Assembly: GCA_024401535.1 (NCBI GenBank)
Contig: JAKSKX010000023.1
Span: 1 to 33,674, forward strand
From: Paludibacteraceae bacterium
GTDB lineage: Bacteria; Bacteroidota; Bacteroidia; Bacteroidales; Paludibacteraceae
Direction of reading: 5' to 3'
DNA: 33,674 bases
Each line of letters starts with the position of its first letter. Positions within the stretch are counted from its first letter, which is position 1. Position numbers and translations under genes: made by a program. Under the pieces are notes generated by a model, which saw only the letters and a program-made list of their open reading frames with translations, made no database searches and was not told the DNA's origin. Below, piece after piece: positions 1-7,585 of this stretch.

Positions 1-2
1 AG

Positions 3-413
3 ATTATCAAGGCATATAACCAAGAGCAGAATCGCGCAACGATAGAAAAGACCTTTGAAGAACTGATGCATCTGTCTCAGTCGCTCAGTGATGAGGAGAA
101 ACGATATGTACGTGAAGGATTCAGAAGCGATGAAGAACTCTCGCTTTACGACCTGCTCTTGAAAGACAATCTGTCAAAACCGGAGATAAAGAAACTGAAG
201 GATGTAGCTATAGAATTGCTTGCCAAAATAAAAGGGCAGTTGGCAGGTATGGACCATCCTTTCGATAAGCCAACAACTCGTGCAACCCTTATTATTACCA
301 TTCGTAATGTTCTTTGGCAGGAACTTCCAGAGAGTTACAGCGAAGAAAGTATAAACTATTACCGCGACACCATCTACAACTATGTTAGCCAAAGATATGG
401 CGGTGTAGCATAA
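3..413 (+). CDS. hsdR: Type I restriction enzyme R subunit, C-terminal fragment (partial at window edge)
   Basis: The reading frame is open from base 3 and enters from outside the window, so only about the last 136 residues are seen. They are helical and charged and resemble the C-terminal helical domain (DUF3387 type) of HsdR, with a stretch like 'FRSDEELSLYDLLLKDN' matching the family's 'elgLseeElaFYDaL' region. In the family this domain docks the motor/nuclease subunit onto the HsdM2S methyltransferase core; the nuclease and helicase domains would lie upstream, outside the window. A methionine at base 66 is internal and not the start. No hsdM or hsdS follows within the window, so they would be upstream or elsewhere. 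The identification rests on the C-terminal domain only. Confidence 0.75.
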   Translation: MIKAYNQEQNRATIEKTFEELMHLSQSLSDEEKRYVREGFRSDEELSLYDLLLKDNLSKPEIKKLKDVAIELLAKIKGQLAGMDHPFDKPTTRATLIITIRNVLWQELPESYSEESINYYRDTIYNYVSQRYGGVA

Positions 414-661
414 AACCAAGTTATGGCACTACGCTTCATGAAAGGGAAGGCCCAGCAGAAAGACCACTGACAGAATTGCCAACTCAATTCATGAACTTGC
501 TATAACTTAGTAAGGCCGAATTATAACAAACACTAAAAACTAAAGAATCCAGACAACCGAGCTAAGACACTAGCACATCCAACATCGAAGTGCAAGTGTA
601 TAACTACCTTAAAAACATGGGACACTCGGTAAATATCGAATGCCCCATGAAACTGAAAGGT
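414..661. other. Intergenic, possible gene debris
   Basis: About 250 bases between two convergent genes. No intact gene is visible. Bases 570-672 can be read as a roughly 34-codon open stretch on the plus strand ending just inside the next gene, without a start codon. No clear terminator hairpin is seen here for either flanking gene. Confidence 0.4.
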
Positions 662-2869
662 TTATTTTCCTAAACTTAATTTTTCATATCCTATACAGCC
701 TGCGGTTGTCAATACCTTTACGAAATAGATTCCTTCAGGCAGAACAGATACGTCAACTACCCTGCTGTCCGCCCTAAATACGACCTGTGACAAGGAATTG
801 ACAACTTCTACGCAATCAATATCTTCGTCAGAGACAACTTCAAATATTCCGGTTGTTGGGTTAGGTACAAGAGTAAATGAACCTGCTGTATTAGGACTTT
901 CATTGCCAGCATTGACGCATTTCTTCTGCTGAAGAATGTCCGTAGAAGCTAAAACCTTGCCAGATGACTTGCATATTGTCAGAATACCAGTTTCATCCGC
1001 ATCGTCCTTCAATTTCCACTTGAACGAACCGCTGCCAGTAATGCCATTAGTGAGTTCAGAGGCAGATGTTCCTGTCGGGAACAAGTAATTGATATTGACG
1101 TTCTCTGCGGCCTTGACATATAGTCGAAGCTTGGATGTCTGTACAGGCGGGAACGAAGCAGAATACTTCTTGCCGATAGCAGTACCTTCAAGTACGGTCT
1201 GCCACTTGCCATCAACATCGCACTGAATCTCGAACTCAGATATAGCTCCATATTTCTCAAACTCGTCAATCTGCACTCCTGCAACAACCTGACTTCCGGA
1301 CAAATTGACCTGAAGCCATGAACCTGCAAATCCATCTTTTCCCTCTAAAGCACCCCAACGGCTGCTTTCTCCGTTCTTGCCGTCGTCAGTCAGTGCATTG
1401 CTTGCCGCCCACTTGAAAGAACCGCCTTCGGTCCACTCACTTGAAGCAGAAGCGCTTGATGGCATTATCTTCTCTCCATTTTTGCCGGTGTTCCACATCA
1501 GTTTGAAAGACTTAGAGGTTTCCCCCGTCATAGTCCAGGAAATTTCATTCTCGCTGCCAGCACATAGAGCGGTCAACCCATCCAAATCAAAGGAAAATTC
1601 AGGATCGGGCTCAGCAGTGCCGCCACCAATTCCACAGTCAACTTCAGACATGTCGATCTTATGCCCAGCCCAAGCCTTCTTCCAAGAATCGGCATCGGCA
1701 GTCACTGTGCTGGTTCTAATGTTCGTATTGGCACTCTCCTGCCCATACAGGAACTTGCTGATAAATTCCTGAGCCGCGCTATTCTGCCTGGACGAAGCCT
1801 GACAATGGTTGTGACCTCCCTCAATAACATAACCGAAACGGTCGCCTATGCCCATCGCCTTCCATACCTCTTCAGCCGCTTTCAACGAGATATAGCCGGA
1901 CTTGTCTCCCAGCCATGTGTAATCGGGATTACCGAAAGCCAGGAATGCACGCGGAGCAATCATAGCTATCAGCTCGTGATGGTCGTATGGAATCTTTGAA
2001 GTCCTGCCATTGAAGTTAGTCTTGAACGAAGACATGAACCAGTCATAGTTTGTATTGGAAATTCCCTCGACGTCGCTTCCAATCTGCTCGCTTACACGCC
2101 ATGAGTTTATGCCTCCACCACCCGACTCCTGAGCAATTGTCAAGGCAATACGTTCGTCGAAGGCACCGGCAAAAAGAGCCATCTTACCGGCATAGGAACA
2201 GCCAGTTACAGCAATATGACCTAAGTCTGCATTAATCTGGTCCTTAACAATCTCCAATCCGTCAATCAGGCGGCTAATACCCCAAGACCAGGCGCAATAG
2301 TCTCCTTTATGGAATGAATTGGGATAGAACTGAAAGAATGGGTCCGACTGGCTCTTTCCTCCATTGTTTAAACCGCTGTTGTACTCTGCTATCTGAGTGT
2401 GAGTGAATGGCACCTGAATACACTTGGAGAAATAGCTTGAAGACAAACTGCCGGTATTCCCATCCATACCAATAACAACAGGATGAGGACCGGAACCGCT
2501 TGGAACACTAATTTTTGCAGTGAGTTTCAAAGTTTTTCCCCCGTTTTTCACTGTTACAGTCAATGTGCCTCCGGAATAAGTGGCATCCACACTCTCAAAA
2601 GCAGGTATGTCACCAATCTCGTAATGCTCAATCTCTCGCTTGATTTCATTACGACGCTGACTCCACTGGCAAAAGCTTTCCACGACACCACTGCCATCAG
2701 AAAATTCAAAAGGATTAGGCAATCCTGAAATAGTAGGACACTGAGCTGCTGACGGGAATACCGGATCTGGGTATTCGGCTCCAGTATTCGCTACCGAATA
2801 TGACAACGGCACATCTGCAAAAGCCGTAGAAGTTGCCGCCATCACAAGTAATGAGTAAAAAAATTTCAT
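662..2869 (-). CDS. Secreted CE15-like (glucuronoyl methylesterase family) esterase with discoidin-like and type IX sorting domains
   Basis: 735 residues. A signal peptide covers about residues 1-18. Residues 30-380 look like carbohydrate esterase family 15, which cleaves ester bonds between lignin and glucuronoyl residues of xylan: the nucleophile elbow is GCSYAGK (Ser225), the acid region is AQESGGGG (Glu248) and the histidine region is GGHNHC (His353/His355). The usual elbow is GCSRxGK, so the conserved arginine is a tyrosine here. Residues of about 455-615 resemble an F5/8 type C (discoidin) carbohydrate-binding fold. Residues of about 665-735 form a type IX secretion C-terminal sorting domain, beginning LVPNPTTG and ending in a GIYFVKV-type strand. 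The protein is therefore expected at the cell surface or outside. It is a single gene, convergent with the HsdR fragment. The family call is firm; the actual substrate is not known. Confidence 0.8.
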   Translation of the reverse strand: MKFFYSLLVMAATSTAFADVPLSYSVANTGAEYPDPVFPSAAQCPTISGLPNPFEFSDGSGVVESFCQWSQRRNEIKREIEHYEIGDIPAFESVDATYSGGTLTVTVKNGGKTLKLTAKISVPSGSGPHPVVIGMDGNTGSLSSSYFSKCIQVPFTHTQIAEYNSGLNNGGKSQSDPFFQFYPNSFHKGDYCAWSWGISRLIDGLEIVKDQINADLGHIAVTGCSYAGKMALFAGAFDERIALTIAQESGGGGINSWRVSEQIGSDVEGISNTNYDWFMSSFKTNFNGRTSKIPYDHHELIAMIAPRAFLAFGNPDYTWLGDKSGYISLKAAEEVWKAMGIGDRFGYVIEGGHNHCQASSRQNSAAQEFISKFLYGQESANTNIRTSTVTADADSWKKAWAGHKIDMSEVDCGIGGGTAEPDPEFSFDLDGLTALCAGSENEISWTMTGETSKSFKLMWNTGKNGEKIMPSSASASSEWTEGGSFKWAASNALTDDGKNGESSRWGALEGKDGFAGSWLQVNLSGSQVVAGVQIDEFEKYGAISEFEIQCDVDGKWQTVLEGTAIGKKYSASFPPVQTSKLRLYVKAAENVNINYLFPTGTSASELTNGITGSGSFKWKLKDDADETGILTICKSSGKVLASTDILQQKKCVNAGNESPNTAGSFTLVPNPTTGIFEVVSDEDIDCVEVVNSLSQVVFRADSRVVDVSVLPEGIYFVKVLTTAGCIGYEKLSLGK

Positions 2870-2924
2870 TAAAAATGTGTTTTAAATATTAGACTATAAG
2901 CGTTTATTTTCTTGTTACCACATC

Positions 2925-2932
2925 CAAAAATA
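2925..2932 (-). promoter_or_regulatory. Possible -7 box for the esterase gene
   Basis: On the minus strand this reads TATTTTTG, matching the Bacteroidetes TAnnTTTG element, about 56 bases before the start codon. No well-spaced TTG is present upstream, so support is weak. Confidence 0.35.
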
Positions 2933-3094
2933 TAAAAGTAACGGACAACTCGCCTAAATAAAATCCAACAATTAATCATTGCAAATACAAATTGACTGAA
3001 TAATCCAATTTTTTACTGAATAATCCAATTAAGGGAATGGCTATTAAGGAAAAGACTAAAGATTTTAGGAATACAGCCATCTTGAACAGTACAT

Positions 3095-3131
3095 AAAAAA
3101 GCCTGACAGTAAGTAAGCTTAACTGCCAGGC
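3095..3131 (-). terminator. Rho-independent terminator of the DUF4010 gene
   Basis: On the minus strand a 10-bp stem (GCCTGGCAGT with GCCTGACAGT's complement, one G-T pair) with an 11-base loop is followed by six T residues. It lies about 60 bases after the stop codon of the upstream membrane-protein gene. Confidence 0.8.
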
Positions 3132-3190
3132 TTTGACTCGCTCGCCACCGTCAAATAAACATATCCATTTTTCAAGGCAAACGCCCTGTC

Positions 3191-4477
3191 CTAAATAAAA
3201 ATCAGCAGCAAAAGGATGTTGCATAGACAGATGACGCCAAAACCTACGCACAAAGGTCTTGTAAGCTTCTTTTCCGAGAAGAAGATTCCGTACAGCATCT
3301 TCACAACATTGTTGCTTATTATAGCCTGGAAGGCTGCCAGAATCAACAGCGACTCAGAGACATTGTGCTGTGTCTGGAAAAGGTTTATTATGAAAGGATT
3401 GATGTCAGTCACTCCCACAATAATAGAGAGAATCCTAAGTCCGCTGTCTCCGAAATATATCAGTGCATAGTGGGTTACAAGAGTGAAGGCTATGAACAAA
3501 AAGGCAAACAGAATGGCAACCTTGAACTCAAGCGGGTTCTTCTCCTCCTCATCGGTCTCTATCACTTCCTTTGTATCCTTCTGCTTCTCTCCCCTTTTCT
3601 TCCAGTAGAACAGTGCCACCAGAGCCGAAACTGCAATCATTATTGCAAACAAGTACCAGTAGCGGGCAGTCAGCTCTATGTTGAAGATTCCAAGCAGAAC
3701 AAGAATCTTGAAGTACATCATCGTAATCGCGCAGAAAATTGCGCAGACATATTCGTTTATCTCTCCAGTCTTGTCCTTTGCCTTCTTTGCAAGGATTATG
3801 CAGGTGGCAGTACTGCTGTATATACCGCCAAGTATTCCCGTGATTATCACTCCCCCATCGGGAAACAGGTATTTCTTGACAAGGTAGCTGATGTACGAAA
3901 TGCCAGAAATAACCACTGTTGCAAGCCAAATAGTATATGGGGTAAGTCCGGAACCCTCTATAAGTTCATTCTTTGGAAGAATCGGAAGTACAACACCGGC
4001 AATAATCAGGAACTTTGCAAGGTTTATGAACTCCTCGTCATTCATCTTTTTTGTCAGCTGCGTGAACTTGTCCTTCATTTCAGTCAGTATCAGCACAGAT
4101 ACAACAACCAGTATTGTTACCGTAAGCGAAGTCCTATAGACAATCGGCGCAATACAATAGGTAATGAGCGCAATCATTATTGACGTGATGCCTGCGCTTT
4201 GCCTTACAAATATCTTTTGGGCGTAGTTGATGCCTAGAAACAAGGTCAGGGCAGCACCTCCGCAAAGAAAGGCTGTCAGGCTCTCATTTCCTATGACATA
4301 CAGAATATAGCCGAGAATACCTATAAGCGTAAATGTTCTGTCCGAACCGAACGTGTTCAAAATATCGCTATTTTTAAGATAAAGTTTTCGTTGCGACAAT
4401 CCTATAACAAGGGACATTAGTGCGACAACAATAAAATTTATCATGTGTTCGGAAAGTATATTTGTTATCGATTCCAT
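3191..4477 (-). CDS. MgtC/SapB-DUF4010 family integral membrane protein
   Basis: 428 residues with about twelve hydrophobic segments. The N-terminal 140 residues resemble the MgtC/SapB membrane domain (segment ending in a conserved 'VALMSLVIGLSQRK' helix, then 'TFTLIGILGYI'). Residues of about 180-428 match the DUF4010 layout, with a glycine-rich 'GGIYSSTATCIILAKKAKD' motif between membrane helices. A charged cytoplasmic loop rich in Lys and Glu lies at about residues 292-312. The protein sits in the inner membrane; the function of the family is unsettled (often annotated as a putative Mg2+ transporter-C homologue), so no substrate is assigned. It is a single-gene unit with its own promoter and terminator. 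The start at 4477 fits the promoter spacing. Confidence 0.8.
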   Translation of the reverse strand: MESITNILSEHMINFIVVALMSLVIGLSQRKLYLKNSDILNTFGSDRTFTLIGILGYILYVIGNESLTAFLCGGAALTLFLGINYAQKIFVRQSAGITSIMIALITYCIAPIVYRTSLTVTILVVVSVLILTEMKDKFTQLTKKMNDEEFINLAKFLIIAGVVLPILPKNELIEGSGLTPYTIWLATVVISGISYISYLVKKYLFPDGGVIITGILGGIYSSTATCIILAKKAKDKTGEINEYVCAIFCAITMMYFKILVLLGIFNIELTARYWYLFAIMIAVSALVALFYWKKRGEKQKDTKEVIETDEEEKNPLEFKVAILFAFLFIAFTLVTHYALIYFGDSGLRILSIIVGVTDINPFIINLFQTQHNVSESLLILAAFQAIISNNVVKMLYGIFFSEKKLTRPLCVGFGVICLCNILLLLIFI

Positions 4478-4536
4478 AGCATTGCAATTTATATTGTTTT
4501 CAATTTAATTCTTTCCCAGGTTAAACCCCTTTCTCG

Positions 4537-4568
4537 CAAATATATATAAATATTCGTTACCTGAACAA
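4537..4568 (-). promoter_or_regulatory. Promoter of the DUF4010 gene
   Basis: Minus-strand TATATTTG (4544-4537) with a TTG at 4568-4566, separated by 21 bases, about 60 bases before the start codon. This fits the Bacteroidetes -33/-7 pattern. Confidence 0.55.
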
Positions 4569-4760
4569 TTTTTATTATGAAAAAAGAACAAAATGCAGCT
4601 TATACATGTTTCACAATATCAGAATCACTGACAAAAACACCTTTTATTGAATCTGACCGTTTTATTGCAACAAAATTGGCAATACATGGAACTAAACCAT
4701 CAATTTTATCCATCAAATGTTAAAACAGTGTTAAAAAAAGTACGATTTATTCGGGTTTTC

Positions 4761-4791
4761 TTGTCCAGTATATTTCCAAAATTTACTTTTG
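4761..4791 (+). promoter_or_regulatory. Promoter of the first FISUMP cassette
   Basis: TTG at 4761-4763, a 20-base spacer, then TACTTTTG at 4784-4791, an exact match to TAnnTTTG. Transcription would start near 4797, about 28 bases before the ATG at 4826. The stretch 4569-4760 upstream shows no convincing gene. Confidence 0.75.
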
Positions 4792-4825
4792 CCAATGTTA
4801 AAACAATGACAAAAAATAAGAGAAT

Positions 4826-5305
4826 ATGATAAAGAAAGTTTCAGCAACACTACTTGGTCTGGCATCCCTCTTAGGTGTATATGCCAACGAGGTTATCGGC
4901 ATCTCGGCTGACAGATACGAGGACTCGTTCGATTTGAGCGAGGTCATGAGCCTGAAGTTCCACGAGGAGGAGATGATATCAGTAAACCTTTACGACGGGA
5001 ACAAGAACATGGGCTACCAAACCATAGTTTTCCAAAAGGACAAGCCTCAGGCCGCACCAAATATCACTGCAAGCTTAGACGATGCAGTTTCAACAGAACA
5101 GGCTAACATTACAGTTTATCCGAATCCCGTAGAGAAGGTTCTATATGTGAACGGACTTGCCGAGGATTCAGACATCAAGGTAATCAGCCTAACCGGAGAG
5201 GTAATCAAGCAGGTTAAGGCTCAGGAAGTGGATGTAGAGAACCTGCCTAAGGGTGTCTATATTCTTAATGTAAATGACAGAATGGTGAAATTCATAAAGA
5301 AGTAA
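4826..5305 (+). CDS. Short secreted protein with type IX sorting domain
   Basis: 159 residues. A signal peptide covers about residues 1-20 (ends in VYAN). A variable middle follows, and residues of about 92-159 form a type IX secretion sorting domain: 'ITVYPNPVEKVLYVNG', 'VISLTGEVIKQ', 'LPKGVYILNV' and a basic end FIKK. Nothing in the 70-residue middle is recognised, so the cargo function is unknown. It lies 4 bases ahead of the double-FISUMP gene and almost certainly shares its transcript. A counterpart with the same layout (9210-9677) leads the mirror cassette. Confidence 0.75.
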   Translation: MIKKVSATLLGLASLLGVYANEVIGISADRYEDSFDLSEVMSLKFHEEEMISVNLYDGNKNMGYQTIVFQKDKPQAAPNITASLDDAVSTEQANITVYPNPVEKVLYVNGLAEDSDIKVISLTGEVIKQVKAQEVDVENLPKGVYILNVNDRMVKFIKK

Positions 5306-5309
5306 TAAT

Positions 5310-6731
5310 ATGAAAAGACAATTTTTAACATTAGCTACAGCATCTCTTGCTACTCTTGCTTTTGCTCAGTCACATTTCTATGTACACAAGACAGACGGTA
5401 CATTGATTACATACGACATCAACGAGGTTGACAGTATCAGTTTCGATAAGGTTGTTCCCGACAGCAATAATTTGTCTGACAACAAACAGCAGTCCAAATC
5501 CGACAGCAACGAGCTTTATGTTGACCTTGGACTTCCTAGCGGTACACTTTGGGCAAAGATGAACGTCGGAGCTACTTCTCCGGAGCAGATTGGCGACTAT
5601 TTCTCTTGGGGAGAGACTTCACCCAAAGACAACTACAGCCGTAGCAACTACAAGTGGAATGGCTGGGATATAGACCAACTTATTGAAAACGGCATTTGCG
5701 GAAGCGACTCTACACTTGCTCCAGAGCATGACGCCGCCACTGTAAATATGGGCGAGGAATGGAGAATGCCCAACCTTCAGGAATGCATTGAGCTTCTTAA
5801 AGCATGCGCTTGGTCCGACACTACTATAGCAAACAATGACAGAGAGACACTGTTGTTCAAAGTCACAGGTCCAAACGGAAACTACATCCTTCTTCCAAGA
5901 ACCGGAGTAAACAACCAATGGGATGCAAGCGCCTATTACTGGACATCCGAAACAAGCAAGTTCTATGTAAGTAATCCAAACGACTGTTCTTACAGTATGT
6001 TTGCTCATAACTCAGGCTCGTTCGGCTATAACAGAAATCTTCACCAGAGACACACTCGTTATGACGGTGTTCCGGTTCGTGCCATAAGAAAGCCTATCAA
6101 GAAGGACGCAGACAATGAGCAATATGTTGACCTTGGTCTTCCAAGCGGTACAAAGTGGGCAAAGATGAATGTCGGAGCTACTTCTCCGGAGCAGATAGGT
6201 ACTTACTTCGCTTGGGGTGAGACAGCACCAAAAGACAACTACAGCCGTAGCAACTACAAGTGGGCAAGTACGGAGATTGACAAGCTTATCGAAAATGGTA
6301 TTTGCAAAACAGATGCATCTGTAGGCCCTCATTATCCACTGGCTGCACTAAGTCCGGAACATGACGCAGCGACTGTAAACATGGGCGAGGACTGGAGAAT
6401 GCCAACTGTTGTAGAATGCAACGAACTTCTTAAGAAATGCGCTTGGTCTGACACAACAATAGTCAACGAAGAGGGCCAGAGCATCCAAATCTACAAGGTT
6501 ACCGGTCTGAACGGAAACTACATTCTTCTTCCAAGAACAGGTCTTAACGGTTACCCAGGAAGTAGCACATACTACTGGAGTGCTACACCAAGCGCTCTAT
6601 GGTACAGCCAGCCTGGCGACTGCTCGTACAGTATGTTTGTACACTACATCTCTGATGACCCAACAAGCAGAAACACACACCAGAGACACACTCGCTATGA
6701 CGGGGCTCCGGTTCGTGCCGTAAGAAAGTAA
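5310..6731 (+). CDS. Secreted protein with two FISUMP domains
   Basis: 473 residues. The signal peptide ends at about residue 19 (LAFAQ). A short N-terminal module ('FYVHKTDGTLITYDINEVDSI') common in secreted Bacteroidales proteins is followed by two tandem FISUMP domains at about residues 68-260 and 270-473. Each begins YVDLGLPSGT and contains WGETxPKDNYSRSNYKW, a WRMP motif and an NGNYILLPRTG motif, and ends in VRAxRK. The domain is named for Fibrobacter succinogenes; its role is not known, and extracellular binding is only a guess. There is no type IX sorting domain on this protein, unlike its upstream partner. The two domains are nearly identical in DNA over their first 150 bases, pointing to a recent internal duplication. 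Confidence 0.8.
   Translation: MKRQFLTLATASLATLAFAQSHFYVHKTDGTLITYDINEVDSISFDKVVPDSNNLSDNKQQSKSDSNELYVDLGLPSGTLWAKMNVGATSPEQIGDYFSWGETSPKDNYSRSNYKWNGWDIDQLIENGICGSDSTLAPEHDAATVNMGEEWRMPNLQECIELLKACAWSDTTIANNDRETLLFKVTGPNGNYILLPRTGVNNQWDASAYYWTSETSKFYVSNPNDCSYSMFAHNSGSFGYNRNLHQRHTRYDGVPVRAIRKPIKKDADNEQYVDLGLPSGTKWAKMNVGATSPEQIGTYFAWGETAPKDNYSRSNYKWASTEIDKLIENGICKTDASVGPHYPLAALSPEHDAATVNMGEDWRMPTVVECNELLKKCAWSDTTIVNEEGQSIQIYKVTGLNGNYILLPRTGLNGYPGSSTYYWSATPSALWYSQPGDCSYSMFVHYISDDPTSRNTHQRHTRYDGAPVRAVRK
5515..6727 (+). repeat. Internal tandem duplication encoding the two FISUMP domains
   Basis: Copy one spans about 5515-6090 and copy two about 6118-6727. The best-conserved parts are the starts: exact blocks include one of 26 bases at about 5569 and 6172, and a 33-base block at about 5625 and 6232. 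Such blocks are long enough to recombine. Confidence 0.7.
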
Positions 6732-6755
6732 AAACAAAAAGTACACTAACGAAAA

Positions 6756-6796
6756 GAGCGTGTAGAGAAATGATTCTCTGCACGCTCTCTTTTATT
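6756..6796 (+). terminator. Rho-independent terminator of the first FISUMP cassette
   Basis: A 14-bp stem (6756-6769 with 6774-6787, arms starting GAGCGTG and ending CACGCTC, one mismatch-type pair) with an ATGA loop, followed by a T-rich run. Confidence 0.85.
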
Positions 6797-6847
6797 TCAA
6801 GGTCGCCCCTAGAATTTTTATATATGTAGTTTCAACCTTATTTTGTT

Positions 6848-7522
6848 TTATTCTATCCACTCGAAGTTTTCCTTGCCGGCACCTACTTCGAAATGATATT
6901 TGACTATTCCCAAATCCATTTTTGTGTAGCCGAACAGAGAGAATGTTCTCTTTGCCCTAACTCTGTCGGGGGCTATGTATTCGAAATGGAATTTCTGCTG
7001 ATTGATTGCTGTCGGAGCCAGAAGAGCAGAGACTACCCCATCACTAAACCATTTAGGTGTAGCTTCATTGGCATTGCTTACTTGAGCAATATTCTTTCGC
7101 TTCATGTTTCTGCCCGGCTCATTTCCGTAACCTAGAGCAATCATACAGCACAGTTTCTCTCCTTCTTCAACGACATAGGCGCTCTTGATATTGTTGTAAG
7201 TCAAACCTACCCAACACGTGTTAAGGCCGAGAGTCTGGGCAAGCAGAACCAACTGCTCACCGTAGTAACCTATGTTCTCTGAAAGCTTGTCACACTTCTT
7301 TCCCACCATGGCAAAGTAGTTGCTGACTCCACTGAAAACACCATAGGCCATCCTACCCTTGAACGCCTTTGGTTCGTTGGTAACCAGCTGAATGTGAAGG
7401 TTACCGAGCTTGTTGCACTCGCCAATCTTTGCCTGAAGAGTGTCTATAACTTCTTGAGTTAGCGGTTTGTCCAGGTATTTGCGCACGCTTTTGCGCTGTT
7501 TGATAGCTTCTTGCAGTGTCAT
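6848..7522 (-). CDS. Nitroreductase family protein
   Basis: 224 residues. The start 'MTLQEAIKQRKSVRKYLDKPL' is the typical nitroreductase N-terminus, whose Arg/Ser residues contact the FMN phosphate; 'GYYGEQLVLLAQTLGLNTCWVGL' and 'CCMIALGYGNEP' match the central helix and FMN-side strand. Such enzymes are cytoplasmic FMN proteins that reduce nitro groups or quinones with NAD(P)H. The C-terminal part (from about residue 150, 'PKWFSDGVVSALLAPTAINQQKFHFEYI') resembles the TM1586-like subgroup in which the two nitroreductase halves are fused. The physiological substrate is not known. It lies between the two mirror-image FISUMP cassettes, 25 bases after the terminator hairpin of the second. Confidence 0.8.
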   Translation of the reverse strand: MTLQEAIKQRKSVRKYLDKPLTQEVIDTLQAKIGECNKLGNLHIQLVTNEPKAFKGRMAYGVFSGVSNYFAMVGKKCDKLSENIGYYGEQLVLLAQTLGLNTCWVGLTYNNIKSAYVVEEGEKLCCMIALGYGNEPGRNMKRKNIAQVSNANEATPKWFSDGVVSALLAPTAINQQKFHFEYIAPDRVRAKRTFSLFGYTKMDLGIVKYHFEVGAGKENFEWIE

Positions 7523-7545
7523 GATGTCTTATCAGTTTAGAATGG

Positions 7546-7578
7546 AAAAAGGGAGGAGGCTAAAAACAGCCTTCTCCC
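7546..7578 (-). terminator. Terminator hairpin of the second FISUMP cassette
   Basis: On the minus strand an 11-bp stem (GGGAGAAGGCT paired with AGCCTCCTCCC, with a G-T pair) and a 6-base loop are followed by TTTTT. It sits 8 bases after the stop of the FISUMP gene and just before the nitroreductase start. Confidence 0.8.
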
Positions 7579-7585
7579 AAATTAA

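Noticed and set aside
570-672. Open stretch that could be the end of a broken gene
   Set aside because: About 34 codons with no start; it may be a remnant, but there is nothing to identify it by.
2976-3251. 91-codon minus-strand frame after the DUF4010 gene
   Set aside because: It crosses the DUF4010 terminator hairpin and its coding end in another frame.
4647-4829. 60-codon frame ahead of the first FISUMP cassette
   Set aside because: It covers the promoter at 4761-4791 and overlaps the real ATG at 4826 in another frame.
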